Assembly (NCBI GenBank): GCA_038249135.1
Contig: JBBRWO010000056.1
Location: 1 to 12,530, forward strand
Reading direction: 5' to 3'
DNA from: JBBRWO01 sp038249135
GTDB taxonomy: Bacteria; Actinomycetota; Coriobacteriia; Anaerosomatales; JAAXUF01
Length of the DNA: 12,530 nucleotides
How positions within the stretch are numbered: the first letter of the stretch is position 1; every line of letters begins with the position of its first letter. The position numbers and the translations under genes were made by a program. The notes below the pieces were generated by a model that did not search any database, was not told the origin of the DNA, and saw only the letters and a program-made list of their open reading frames with translations. This document shows positions 1 through 6,701 of the stretch, one piece after another.

Positions 1-2
1 CA

Positions 3-890
3 CCCACACAGCCGATCGTGGTGCGCGTCGAACTCTCAGAAGACGGAGCGACGGCGACTCAGACCATCGTTCCGGCGATCCGCGCGCTCGAAAACCAGAA
101 GTGGACCCAGTCGGTGCTGGGTCGCGAGACTGTGAACCCCGACAAGGCCAAAACGGTCCGCCTGCTGGCCGACAAGCTCGGTACCGCAGGCCCCCAGAGT
201 TACCTCGCCGCAGTGTCGCGCGCTCGACTCTTCGCCGAAGCGCTCACAGCAAGTCTCGGCGAAGCCGATCCTGACGCCTTCTCGGCCCACATGAGCTCGC
301 TCATGTCGCAGAGCTCCGCATGGGCGGGGCCCGACGGCGCCTGGCTCGGCTCTGAACGCGGTGAGCAGTTCGCGAACGCCTCGCTGAAGACCTCGCGTTC
401 GATACTCGATAACGTCGACCTCAAGATCGAGCCGATCACGCTCGCGGGCGCCAAAGGATTGGTACCGGTCAGCCTCCAGAACGGCTCCGAGAAGGTACTC
501 CAAGTCACCGTACGCACATCCACGCAAGGTGGCATCGAGGTCGTCGGTCCCAGGCGGACCCAGACGGCTATGCGTCCGCAGGAGACGTTCGTACAGGTGC
601 CGATCAACATGCAGTCCGCCCTCTCGGGCAAGCTGTCGGTCGAGATTCTTGCAGGTGACGTCGTGCTCGCTCGGCGCACGGTCGAGGTGCGCGCCTCCTA
701 CTTGGACCGGCTCGCGGTCATCGGCGGTATCGTCATTGCTCTTGCGATCCTATTGGCGTTCATTGTGAGAAGAGTGCGGGCCGCCGAGAGGGCCGAGGAG
801 GCCGAATTGGCTCGGGCACACACTTCCGACACAAGCGGGCGCTACACTGACCCGTCCGAGTCAGAATCAGAGGAGTCTGAGGACGAATGA
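3..890 (+). CDS. C-terminal part of a DUF6049-like membrane-anchored protein (5' truncated by window edge)
   Basis: The reading frame is open to the left edge, so the GTG at 18 is probably internal and the true start lies outside the window. Counting from that GTG, residues ~1-135 are a mixed, helix-rich extracytoplasmic segment. Residues ~136-225 look like a beta-rich NEW3/Ig-like domain (alternating hydrophobics around GLVPVSLQNGSEKVLQVTV and KLSVEILAGDVVLARRTVEVR). A single transmembrane helix follows at ~232-250 and then a basic stop-transfer RRVR. The cytosolic tail is very acidic and serine-rich (ending ESESEESEDE). A beta domain, one C-terminal helix and a basic tail match the C-terminus of actinobacterial DUF6049 proteins, usually found near murJ and trxB/trxA. 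That assignment is from memory of the family pattern, and the function is unknown. The stop overlaps the next start (ATGA at 887-890), suggesting translational coupling. Confidence 0.72.
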   Translation, partial: PTQPIVVRVELSEDGATATQTIVPAIRALENQKWTQSVLGRETVNPDKAKTVRLLADKLGTAGPQSYLAAVSRARLFAEALTASLGEADPDAFSAHMSSLMSQSSAWAGPDGAWLGSERGEQFANASLKTSRSILDNVDLKIEPITLAGAKGLVPVSLQNGSEKVLQVTVRTSTQGGIEVVGPRRTQTAMRPQETFVQVPINMQSALSGKLSVEILAGDVVLARRTVEVRASYLDRLAVIGGIVIALAILLAFIVRRVRAAERAEEAELARAHTSDTSGRYTDPSESESEESEDE

Positions 891-1261
891 AGAATGTGCT
901 CTACCTCGTGTTCGTGGTGCTCGTACTCGCGGTGCTGGCAAACGATGGCGGTCGCCTGTTCGTCGGCAAGAACACGCTGCGCGCAAACACGGGGACGTTG
1001 GCCTCATGGGCGATTAACAACGCGGGCAGCATGACGAGGGACCAGACGGCGCAGGAGCTCGCGAATCAATCGACCGCTCTTGAACTACGCATCTATCAGT
1101 ACGGACAAGAGAACGGCGGCATCCAACTCTGGACTGAGAGCGATGTCACCGGGCTGTGGGTCTGGGGAACGTACATTGCAACGCTCGACGGGGTCCCGCT
1201 TCGCAAGGCCATAGGAAGCCCAGTCGTCATAAAGGACTACGCGGCCGCACAATACCGCTAA
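887..1261 (+). CDS. Small membrane-anchored or secreted hypothetical protein (pseudopilin/TadE-like shape)
   Basis: This 124-aa protein has an N-terminal hydrophobic helix (residues ~4-18, LYLVFVVLVLAVLA) and a short cytosolic N-terminus with one lysine, then an extracytoplasmic domain of ~100 residues. There is no cleavage-site cysteine, so it is not a lipoprotein. The segment NDGGRLFVGKNTLRANTGTL directly after the helix recalls TadE/TadG-type pilus-associated proteins, but I cannot establish membership. The start ATG overlaps the upstream stop by four bases. A 46-bp gap separates it from the PIN-TPR gene, so one operon is likely. Function unknown. Confidence 0.65.
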   Translation: MKNVLYLVFVVLVLAVLANDGGRLFVGKNTLRANTGTLASWAINNAGSMTRDQTAQELANQSTALELRIYQYGQENGGIQLWTESDVTGLWVWGTYIATLDGVPLRKAIGSPVVIKDYAAAQYR

Positions 1262-1307
1262 CGCCAGCCAGTAATCACACGCGCTCAAGCGGCGAAAGGC
1301 AGCATAA

Positions 1308-2450
1308 ATGAAGAAGATCGTCGTACTGGACACCAATGTGCTGCTAGCGGATCCAAACTCCGTTCTCTCGTTTCCTCGCGCAGAGATCGTCATCCCTGAG
1401 ACCGTCCTGGGCGAGCTGGATAAGCTCAAGACCGCGCGCGTCGATCCCGATCTGCGTTTTCGTGGCCGAGAAGTCAGCCGCATCCTCTTCGAACTGTCCG
1501 AGGAAGGCTCGCTTATCGAGGGCGTCGAACTGCCTGACGGCGGCAGCCTCCGCGTCGCCCCCTTCGAGAACGACGGCAGTCTGCCCGACGGATTTCAGAC
1601 CCGCAACGCCGACGACCGTGTGCTCGCCACCGCCTACCAGGTCTGCAAATCCTCAGACAAGTCCTGCGACGTCACACTGGTCACCAACGACCTGAACATG
1701 CTCCTCAAGGCGCAGACGCTTGGAGTCACTGTCGAACGATACGCTGACGGGGTCGAAGGCGGATTCGCCCGCAACTACATCATCCGACCGTTCCAGCGCT
1801 ACAAGACCCCGATAACCATTCTCGCAGTCGCACTCGCGGTGTTCGTTGCCGTAATCGTCATCGCGGTCTACATCCAGAAACCGGTCATCGGAAGCACCCA
1901 GATCCCGTCTGAGCTCAAGAGCGTACTGGCCCCAGGCCAGCTCAAGGCCCTCGATGCCATCCAGACGCTACAGGCCAATCCCAAAGACCCTGAGGCACTG
2001 CTGACGATGTCCAACTTCTACTACGACCTGCGAAACTCCGCGTCAGCATCCGACCCTGTCGCCGCACTCGACTACGGCCGTCAGGCAATCCGTTACTTCG
2101 AACGCTATATGATTGTCTCTCCACAGGACAATGCAGCCAAAGTCGACCTTGCCGCGCTCTACTTCTACAACGGTCAGACCGACCAAGCGATCAATCTGGT
2201 CGGCGAAGTACTCAAGCAGGATAAGAACCACGTGAGCGGCAACTTCAATCTCGGCATCTTCTACTGGAAGGGCCCTCAGCGCGATTTTCAGGCCGCCGCT
2301 GCCCAGTTCCAGAAAGTCATCGACTTGACCAAGAACGACGCTCAGCAGCACGCGCTGTTCAAGCAAGCAGAGGCATTCCTTGCCCAATTGGAGACCGAGG
2401 CCAAGGCGGCAGGACGACCCGTCGAAACAACCGCAGGAGTATCGCAGTGA
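1308..2450 (+). CDS. PIN-domain ribonuclease (PhoH-associated type) fused to a transmembrane helix and TPR domain
   Basis: This 380-aa protein appears to have three parts. Residues 1-150 are a PIN domain of the kind normally found at the N-terminus of PhoH/YlaK ATPases: VLDTNVL (D8), IPETVLGELDKLK (E31/E36), NADDR (D102/D103) and VTNDLN (D128), all plausible metal-binding acidic residues. Residues ~168-190 form one transmembrane helix preceded by basic RYK. Residues ~205-365 are helical TPR-like repeats (ALLTMSNFYYDLRN, AALYFYNGQTDQAINLVGEVL, GNFNLGIFYWKGPQRDFQAAAAQFQKVI). With the PIN domain in the cytosol, the TPR part would lie outside. The PhoH ATPase domain is absent. The ATG at 1308 has a modest GAAAGG upstream. 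The stop overlaps the trxB GTG (GTGA at 2447-2450). Nuclease activity on RNA is inferred from the conserved acidic residues. Confidence 0.85.
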   Translation: MKKIVVLDTNVLLADPNSVLSFPRAEIVIPETVLGELDKLKTARVDPDLRFRGREVSRILFELSEEGSLIEGVELPDGGSLRVAPFENDGSLPDGFQTRNADDRVLATAYQVCKSSDKSCDVTLVTNDLNMLLKAQTLGVTVERYADGVEGGFARNYIIRPFQRYKTPITILAVALAVFVAVIVIAVYIQKPVIGSTQIPSELKSVLAPGQLKALDAIQTLQANPKDPEALLTMSNFYYDLRNSASASDPVAALDYGRQAIRYFERYMIVSPQDNAAKVDLAALYFYNGQTDQAINLVGEVLKQDKNHVSGNFNLGIFYWKGPQRDFQAAAAQFQKVIDLTKNDAQQHALFKQAEAFLAQLETEAKAAGRPVETTAGVSQ

Positions 2451-3394
2451 CACGAGAGCGCATCGACATCGCAATCATCGGCGGCGGGCCCGGCGGGCTT
2501 GCCGCAGCCCTCTACGCATCGCGTGGTCGCGCCAAGACCGTCGTATTCGAGCGGGGTATTCCGGGCGGTCAGATCGTAACCACCGACTGGGTCGAGAACT
2601 ACCCCGGATTCCCCAAGGGTGTCTCCGGCCAAGAGCTTGGCGACCTGCTCACCGCGCAGGCCGAGGAGCATGGCGCCATCATTCGCTCATTCTCGCCTGT
2701 GGACTCGATCACGCAGGCGAACGACGGCATGTTTGTCCTGACGTGCGAGGGTGAAGAGTTCGAAGCGTACTCGGTCATCGTCGCCTCCGGTGCCGTCCCT
2801 CGCAAGCTCGGCATTCCGGGCGAGGCGGAATTCACCGGCCGAGGAGTGTCGTGGTGCGCCACCTGTGACGGCGCCCTGTTCCGCGACAAGGTTGTAGCCG
2901 TCATCGGCGGTGGCGATGCGGCGGTCGAAGAGGCGATGTTCCTCACCAAGTTCGCCAGCAAGGTCCACCTGATCCACCGTCGCGACGAGTTCCGCGCCAC
3001 GCGCTGCATCCAGGACCGCTGCCGAGCCAACCCCAAGGTCGAAGAGCACCTCAGCCGCGTCCCCGTCGAAGTGGTCGGCGAGGACGGCAAAGTCGCCGGG
3101 CTGCGCCTCGAATCGACGAAGGGTGATCCGGAGGAGTACCTTCCTCTCAACGGCGTCTTCATCTTTGTCGGCGTGCATCCGATGAACGAACTTGTGACCA
3201 ACCTCGTTGACTTGAACGAGAACGGGTACATCAAGATAGACCACGATGGTCGCACCTCCGTAGCCGGCCTCTTTGCGGCCGGGGACATTACGGATGGCGA
3301 ACTGAAACAGGTCATCACCGCCGCGGCAAAAGGAGCATCGGCGGCGTTTGAAGCATTGCGGTACCTCGATGAGAACACGACGTGTGTACTCTAG
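2447..3394 (+). CDS. trxB: Thioredoxin reductase (NADPH, FAD)
   Basis: At 315 aa this is normal length for low-molecular-weight bacterial thioredoxin reductases, which reduce thioredoxin with NADPH. Visible motifs are the FAD-binding IGGGPGG (residues 11-17), the redox-active CATC (C137, C140), the NADPH Rossmann motif GGGDAAVEEA (~154-163), HRRDEFRA (177-184, the signature for the NADPH 2'-phosphate) and the C-terminal FAD motif AAGD (277-280). A GTG start overlaps the upstream stop, with AGGAG at 2435-2439 as ribosome binding site. trxA follows after 25 bp, so the pair forms the expected cytosolic thiol-redox system. The protein ends in TTCVL; the extra C-terminal cysteine is probably not catalytic. 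Confidence 0.97.
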   Translation: MTRERIDIAIIGGGPGGLAAALYASRGRAKTVVFERGIPGGQIVTTDWVENYPGFPKGVSGQELGDLLTAQAEEHGAIIRSFSPVDSITQANDGMFVLTCEGEEFEAYSVIVASGAVPRKLGIPGEAEFTGRGVSWCATCDGALFRDKVVAVIGGGDAAVEEAMFLTKFASKVHLIHRRDEFRATRCIQDRCRANPKVEEHLSRVPVEVVGEDGKVAGLRLESTKGDPEEYLPLNGVFIFVGVHPMNELVTNLVDLNENGYIKIDHDGRTSVAGLFAAGDITDGELKQVITAAAKGASAAFEALRYLDENTTCVL

Positions 3395-3419
3395 GTAGTA
3401 ACCTCGAAGGGAGTATTTG

Positions 3420-3743
3420 ATGGCAGATCTGACACAGGTCACTGACGCGAATTTCGATTCCACGGTGGCGGGAAGCTCGAAGCCGGTCGTCCTCGATTTC
3501 TGGGCACCTTGGTGTGGACCGTGCCGCATGATGGAACCGGTACTCAAGGAGATCGCCGAGGAGTACGACGCTGTCGTCGTTGGCAAGCTCAACGTCGACG
3601 AGAACCCGGGTGTCGCGACCAAGTTCGACATCCTCTCGATTCCCACGCTGCTCGTATTCGTCGACGGCCAGGTGGCCAAGAAGCTCGTCGGCGCGATGCC
3701 CAAAAAGCGCTTGCTCGAGGAGCTCGCTCCCTGGATCGGCTAG
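3420..3743 (+). CDS. trxA: Thioredoxin
   Basis: This 107-aa thioredoxin-fold protein carries the canonical active site WCGPC (C32, C35), the buried aspartate D26 in VLDFWAPWC and the cis-proline P75 in SIPT. It transfers electrons from TrxB to cytosolic disulfides. I chose the ATG at 3420 over the in-frame TTG three bases upstream, because AGGGAG at 3408-3413 then has a proper spacing of about six bases and the product starts MADL as in many thioredoxins. It lies 25 bp after trxB and is followed by a hairpin terminator, so it is probably the last gene of this transcript. Confidence 0.97.
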   Translation: MADLTQVTDANFDSTVAGSSKPVVLDFWAPWCGPCRMMEPVLKEIAEEYDAVVVGKLNVDENPGVATKFDILSIPTLLVFVDGQVAKKLVGAMPKKRLLEELAPWIG

Positions 3744-3760
3744 AAACCTCAGCGCTCTTG

Positions 3761-3800
3761 ACGCGCCCGGTCACTCACCAAAGAGTGATCGGGCGCGTTA
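3761..3800 (+). terminator. Hairpin terminator after trxA
   Basis: A 16-bp stem (3761-3776 with 3783-3798) contains a single G-U pair and closes a six-base loop (ACCAAA). It begins 17 bp after the trxA stop. The trailing T-run is short (TTACGCTTTC), so termination may be partial or factor-assisted, but the long perfect stem is clear. Confidence 0.75.
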
Positions 3801-3837
3801 CGCTTTCAGCATTCGTGACGCAAGAAGGGACCCCGCC

Positions 3838-4089
3838 ATGTGCGAACAGGGAATGAACGTAGGACAGATGAAGCTGGCCATCGGGCAGTCCGATGACGCG
3901 CTCGCTATGGCGCAGCAGTGGCTCGAGCAGTTGCACCACTTGGCCGATCACGGCAAGCGCAGCGAAGTCAGCATTGCGCTCGCGCAGGCGGGCGTTCTGC
4001 TCGGCGAGGCGCGCGGCAAGATCGGTGAGGCGCTGATCGATCTCGAGGGCAATCCTGCTGACGACGGGACGACGATCGAGCTGGTCTAG
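3838..4089 (+). CDS. Small conserved-looking hypothetical helical protein (83 aa)
   Basis: I place the start at the ATG at 3838, with AGAAGGGA (3823-3830) seven bases upstream. The same frame is open further 5', but that part lies across trxA and the terminator. The product begins MCEQGMNVGQMKLAIGQS and is predicted mostly helical (LAMAQQWLEQLHHLADHGKR, SIALAQAGVLLGEARGKIGEALIDL), with an acidic flexible C-terminus. There is no transmembrane helix or signal peptide. One cysteine at position 2 and two adjacent histidines are present, but no motif that I recognise. It is bracketed by two terminators, so it is probably a single-gene transcript. Function unknown. Confidence 0.7.
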   Translation: MCEQGMNVGQMKLAIGQSDDALAMAQQWLEQLHHLADHGKRSEVSIALAQAGVLLGEARGKIGEALIDLEGNPADDGTTIELV

Positions 4090-4118
4090 TCTCGGTAGCT
4101 AGTTGAGTAGCACGCAAG

Positions 4119-4149
4119 AAGGCCCCTCATCGCGAGGGGCCTTTTCTTT
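4119..4149 (+). terminator. Rho-independent terminator, possibly bidirectional
   Basis: A GC-rich stem AAGGCCCCTC (4119-4128) pairs perfectly with GAGGGGCCTT (4134-4143) around a five-base loop and is followed by TTTTCTTTA. It lies 29 bp after the 83-aa gene. It also sits ~35 bp beyond the nikMN stop on the other strand, where TTCTTG follows the stem, so it may serve both convergent transcripts. Confidence 0.9.
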
Positions 4150-4177
4150 ATTGCACCGACACACGCCGCTGCGGCGC

Positions 4178-5221
4178 TCAGCCGCTTGATCGATTATCAG
4201 AGCGGCGTTTCAGGACCCAGCCCACGCCGCCGGCGAGCGCCAGCACGATAGCTCCGCCGATAAGGCCCGAACTGCTGGTCCCGGCATCGACGGCCGGCCA
4301 GGACGAAGTCGGCTCCGCCGTGCCTGACGCTGAGCGCGCGCCCTGCCTGAACCCGTAGTCCGGGAGCAACGCCGTGCTCTTCTGGATGCGCGCAAGCACC
4401 GCATGGACAGGATCTGTGGAATCGGGCTCGCTCGATCCGCGCACCTTCGCAATCGACCACTCGAGCCCGTCTGAATTGGTCGACGCGAACCACGAGAACA
4501 CGGCTCCGGCCACGATGGTCGCCACGGCAAGACCGATGAGCACAGGTTTGAGGTTGACGCCGGTGAGCCGCCCGCCTTCCGCGCGACGCTGCAACAACTC
4601 GGGCTGAGCTTGCCGCACAAACAGGATGACCGCTGCCGTCACGATTCCCTCGACGACCCCGATCGCCAGATGTATGGGTTGCATCAGAAGAAGGAACGCC
4701 GAGAATGGCAGCTCGCTGACTCCCGACAACGTCGTTTCCAGCACCACACCGAGCGATCCCAACTGCAGCCCCACGACGGCGGCAAGCATCGAGCCCACGA
4801 TGAGGCGACCGCGCGTCGGATTCTTGCCGACGATCGGCTTGTAGACGAGCGGATACGTGAGGAACGCGGTCAAGAATCCGAGGTTCATCATGTTGGCGCC
4901 GAGTGCGAGCAGCCCGCCGTCGGCGAAGAAGAGCGCCTGTACCGTGAGCACCGAGGACATCACGAGGAAAGCCGCCTCGGGCCCGAGCAACACGGCGAGT
5001 ATGAGTCCTCCGCCCAGGTGGCCGCTCGAGCCGGTTCCCGGAATGGTGAAGTTGAGCATCTGTGCGGCGAATATGAATGCGCCGGCCACACCCATCAGCG
5101 GAATCCGCGACAGGTCGTTCTCTTCACGGATCTTCTTGGCGCAGTAGACGGTGGTGACCGCAGTCGCCGCCCACATCGCACCTCCCACTGCGGGTGAGAT
5201 GAGCGCATCTGCCATGTGCAT
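4178..5221 (-). CDS. nikMN: Nickel ECF transporter substrate-binding fusion, NikM-NikN (CbiM-like plus PDGLE domain)
   Basis: This 347-aa membrane protein binds Ni2+ (or Co2+) for an energy-coupling factor transporter. Residues 1-~210 are a CbiM/NikM S-component: N-terminal Met-His-Met (H2), SSGHLGGG (H68), LGANMMNLG and QPIHLAIGVVEG. Residues ~225-345 form a NikN/PDGLE-type domain: a helix (~226-246), then SDGLEW (251-255), LLPDYGF, a ~40-residue Ser/Thr/Ala-rich loop and a last helix before LKRR. The motif reads N-S-D-G-L-E, with serine in place of the usual proline. I chose the ATG at 5221, not the upstream GTG at 5239, because GAGGGGAG (5237-5230) lies eight bases before it and because the family uses the N-terminal Met-His amino group and imidazole as metal ligands. 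It is divergent from nikR. Nickel rather than cobalt is inferred from NikR and the hyp genes. Confidence 0.93.
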   Translation of the reverse strand: MHMADALISPAVGGAMWAATAVTTVYCAKKIREENDLSRIPLMGVAGAFIFAAQMLNFTIPGTGSSGHLGGGLILAVLLGPEAAFLVMSSVLTVQALFFADGGLLALGANMMNLGFLTAFLTYPLVYKPIVGKNPTRGRLIVGSMLAAVVGLQLGSLGVVLETTLSGVSELPFSAFLLLMQPIHLAIGVVEGIVTAAVILFVRQAQPELLQRRAEGGRLTGVNLKPVLIGLAVATIVAGAVFSWFASTNSDGLEWSIAKVRGSSEPDSTDPVHAVLARIQKSTALLPDYGFRQGARSASGTAEPTSSWPAVDAGTSSSGLIGGAIVLALAGGVGWVLKRRSDNRSSG

Positions 5222-5251
5222 GAAGCGAACTCCCCTCACGCGCCGTTCGGC

Positions 5252-5316
5252 GTAACTCGTCCTCTGTAAGTGCTACCCACTCAGCATTCGTGTTACTCTC
5301 TCCCCGACGGTACGAG
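5252..5316. promoter_or_regulatory. Candidate NikR half-site cluster upstream of nikMN
   Basis: Heptamers resembling the GTGTTAC/GTAACAC half-site reported for Geobacter NikR are spaced at 18-20 bp: GTAACTC at 5252, GTGCTAC at 5270, GTGTTAC at 5290 (exact) and a weak GTACGAG at 5310. Starts 20 bp apart leave 13 bp between heptamers, the reported half-site spacing. No complete perfect inverted repeat is present. The cluster lies 31-95 bp upstream of the nikMN start, where an operator would be expected. Confidence 0.45.
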
Positions 5317-5369
5317 CCTGCGCGGGCCCCGTCAAGCGATTCCGGACAGTTCGCACGTACTGCTCGGCA

Positions 5370-5400
5370 GGCGTGTCGGGCGTGGCACGAATCACACGCC
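5370..5400. promoter_or_regulatory. 31-bp interrupted dyad, candidate operator upstream of nikR
   Basis: GGCGTGT (5370-5376) and ACACGCC (5394-5400) are perfect inverted repeats, 17 bp apart. They are centred on base 5385, the same centre as an inner palindrome CGTG-G-CACG (5381-5389). Of the 15 symmetric pairs, 11 match. It lies 59 bp upstream of the nikR start and could be a repressor site or a leader hairpin. Confidence 0.4.
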
Positions 5401-5441
5401 AGAGGCGCACGGACCGCACGCCAACAGGGCACGAACCGCAC
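5385..5441 (+). repeat. Three 13-bp direct repeats at exact 22-bp period before nikR
   Basis: GCACGAATCACAC (5385), GCACGGACCGCAC (5407) and GCACGAACCGCAC (5429) start exactly 22 bp apart, about two helical turns. The last two match at 12 of 13 positions and the first matches the third at 11 of 13. A weaker fourth copy (GCACGTACTGCTC) starts at 5353. The repeats end seven bases before the nikR ribosome binding site. The binding protein is unknown; NikR is one candidate. Confidence 0.55.
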
Positions 5442-5459
5442 CCTATCGAGGGAGTCTCC

Positions 5460-5879
5460 ATGTCAGACGTCATCCGCTTCGGCGTTTCCACTGACGAGCG
5501 GCTGCTTGAGAAGTTCGACGCGCTCATTGCCGAGAAGGGCTACGTGAACCGCTCGGAGGCCGTACGCGATCTGATTCGCAACACGCTGGTCGAGGACCAG
5601 TGGGCCGACACCGAGGCCGATGCGGTCGGCACGGTCACCCTCGTCTATGATCACCACGCCACGGACCTCTCCGACAAGCTCACGGAGCAGCAGCATTCGC
5701 ATCACGAGGAGATCCTCTCGACGCTGCACATCCACCTCGACACGCATCACTGCCTCGAAGTGATCGTGCTACGCGGCCGCGCGGGCGAGATCAAGCGCAT
5801 CGCCGACGCTCTGATCGGCACCAAGGGCGTCAAACACGGCAAGTTCGTCGCCACCACCACCGGCGACGGTCTCGTCTAG
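5460..5879 (+). CDS. nikR: Nickel-responsive transcriptional regulator NikR
   Basis: This 139-aa protein has the two-domain NikR layout. An N-terminal ribbon-helix-helix DNA-binding domain spans residues 1-~50 (VIRFGVSTDERLLEKFDALIAEKGYVNRSEAVRDLIRN). A C-terminal ACT-like nickel-binding domain follows. The four high-affinity nickel ligands of E. coli NikR (H76, H87, H89, C95) align with H79, H90, H92 and C98 here (QQHSHHEE, LHIHL, HHCLEV). The outward residues of the DNA-reading strand are R6, G8 and S10, an Arg-Gly-Ser set like that of Geobacter uraniireducens NikR rather than E. coli. The start is the ATG at 5460 behind GAGGGAG (5448-5454). It is divergent from nikMN and followed after 9 bp by nikQ. 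It likely represses nickel uptake, including its own operon, when nickel is plentiful. Confidence 0.96.
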   Translation: MSDVIRFGVSTDERLLEKFDALIAEKGYVNRSEAVRDLIRNTLVEDQWADTEADAVGTVTLVYDHHATDLSDKLTEQQHSHHEEILSTLHIHLDTHHCLEVIVLRGRAGEIKRIADALIGTKGVKHGKFVATTTGDGLV

Positions 5880-5888
5880 GCTCCGGCG

Positions 5889-6701
5889 ATGTCCACCCTC
5901 GAATCCGGGCTCTATCGCCTCGGCTGGCTCGACGAGTTTTCCGGCCGAGACACGCCGATGCACCGCATCGACCCGCGCGCCAAGGTGCTCGCGACCGTCG
6001 TCTTCCTCGTGTGCGTCGTGTCGCTGGGCAAGTACGACCTGTTGGCGCTGCTGCCGTTCGTGATCTTCCCGATCGTGCTCGTGAGCGAAAGCGGGATGCC
6101 GCCGCGCGAGCTGGGCGTTCGACTCGCGATCGCGGCGCCGTTCGCGCTGGTCGTCGGGGTCTTCAACCCGCTGCTCGACCAAGTGGTCATCGGGAGCATC
6201 GGCCCGATCGCCGTGACCGGCGGCTGGGTCAGCTACGCGTCGATCATGATGCGCTTCCTGCTGACCACCAGCGCCGCGCTCATGCTCATCGCCACCACCG
6301 GAATGACCGGCGTCTGCGCGGGCATCGAACGTCTCGGCGTACCCGATGTGCTTTCCACGCAGCTCCTCTTCCTCTATCGCTACATCTTCGTCCTCGCCGA
6401 GGAGGTCATGCGACTCGCGCGTGCCCGGTCGCTGCGCTCGTTCGATCACCGCGGGATGGGCGTGCGAGTGTACGGCAGCATCCTCGGGCACCTGCTGCTG
6501 CGGTCGATCGCGCGTGCGCAGCGGGTCTTCGACGCGATGCAGTGTCGCGGCTTCGACGGCCACGTGCGTACGCGGACGGCGCTTCGCATGAACGGCCACG
6601 ATTGGGCGTTTCTGTGGGGCTGGTCGGCAGTGTTCATCTTGTTCCGATTCGTCAATGTTCCGCTGCTTCTTGGTGGACTCGTCACGAAGGTGATCTCGTG
6701 A
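5889..6701 (+). CDS. nikQ: Nickel ECF transporter T component NikQ (CbiQ family)
   Basis: This 270-aa integral membrane protein couples ATPase movement to the substrate-binding subunit of an ECF transporter. Hydrophobic helices lie at about residues 32-47, 50-66, 76-97, 115-136, 155-170 and 239-262. The two cytoplasmic coupling motifs that contact the ATPases are visible: ARARS (177-181) and AMQCRGF (216-222), the family's Ala-Arg-Gly-type signatures. The N-terminal LDEFSGRDTPMHRIDPRAK is typical of CbiQ. The ribosome binding site is weak (AGG before CTCCGGCG). The 3' end overlaps the nikO start (GTGA at 6698-6701). NikQ works with NikMN and NikO. Confidence 0.95.
   Translation: MSTLESGLYRLGWLDEFSGRDTPMHRIDPRAKVLATVVFLVCVVSLGKYDLLALLPFVIFPIVLVSESGMPPRELGVRLAIAAPFALVVGVFNPLLDQVVIGSIGPIAVTGGWVSYASIMMRFLLTTSAALMLIATTGMTGVCAGIERLGVPDVLSTQLLFLYRYIFVLAEEVMRLARARSLRSFDHRGMGVRVYGSILGHLLLRSIARAQRVFDAMQCRGFDGHVRTRTALRMNGHDWAFLWGWSAVFILFRFVNVPLLLGGLVTKVIS

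Noticed and set aside
4164..4176. CGCCGC-T-GCGGCG hairpin as the nikMN terminator
   Set aside because: The perfect palindrome has a one-base loop and no T-run on the minus strand; the larger hairpin at 4119-4143 is the more likely terminator.
5222..5459. Cobalamin or NiCo riboswitch in the nikMN/nikR leader
   Set aside because: No B12-box-like or NiCo conserved core could be recognised on either strand; the region is better described by half-sites and repeats, and NikR is encoded alongside.
6011..6697. Upstream extension of the nikO frame giving a 486-aa protein
   Set aside because: The extension is the out-of-frame shadow of nikQ, arginine/alanine-rich and motif-free; the GTG at 6698 gives a normal CbiO length.
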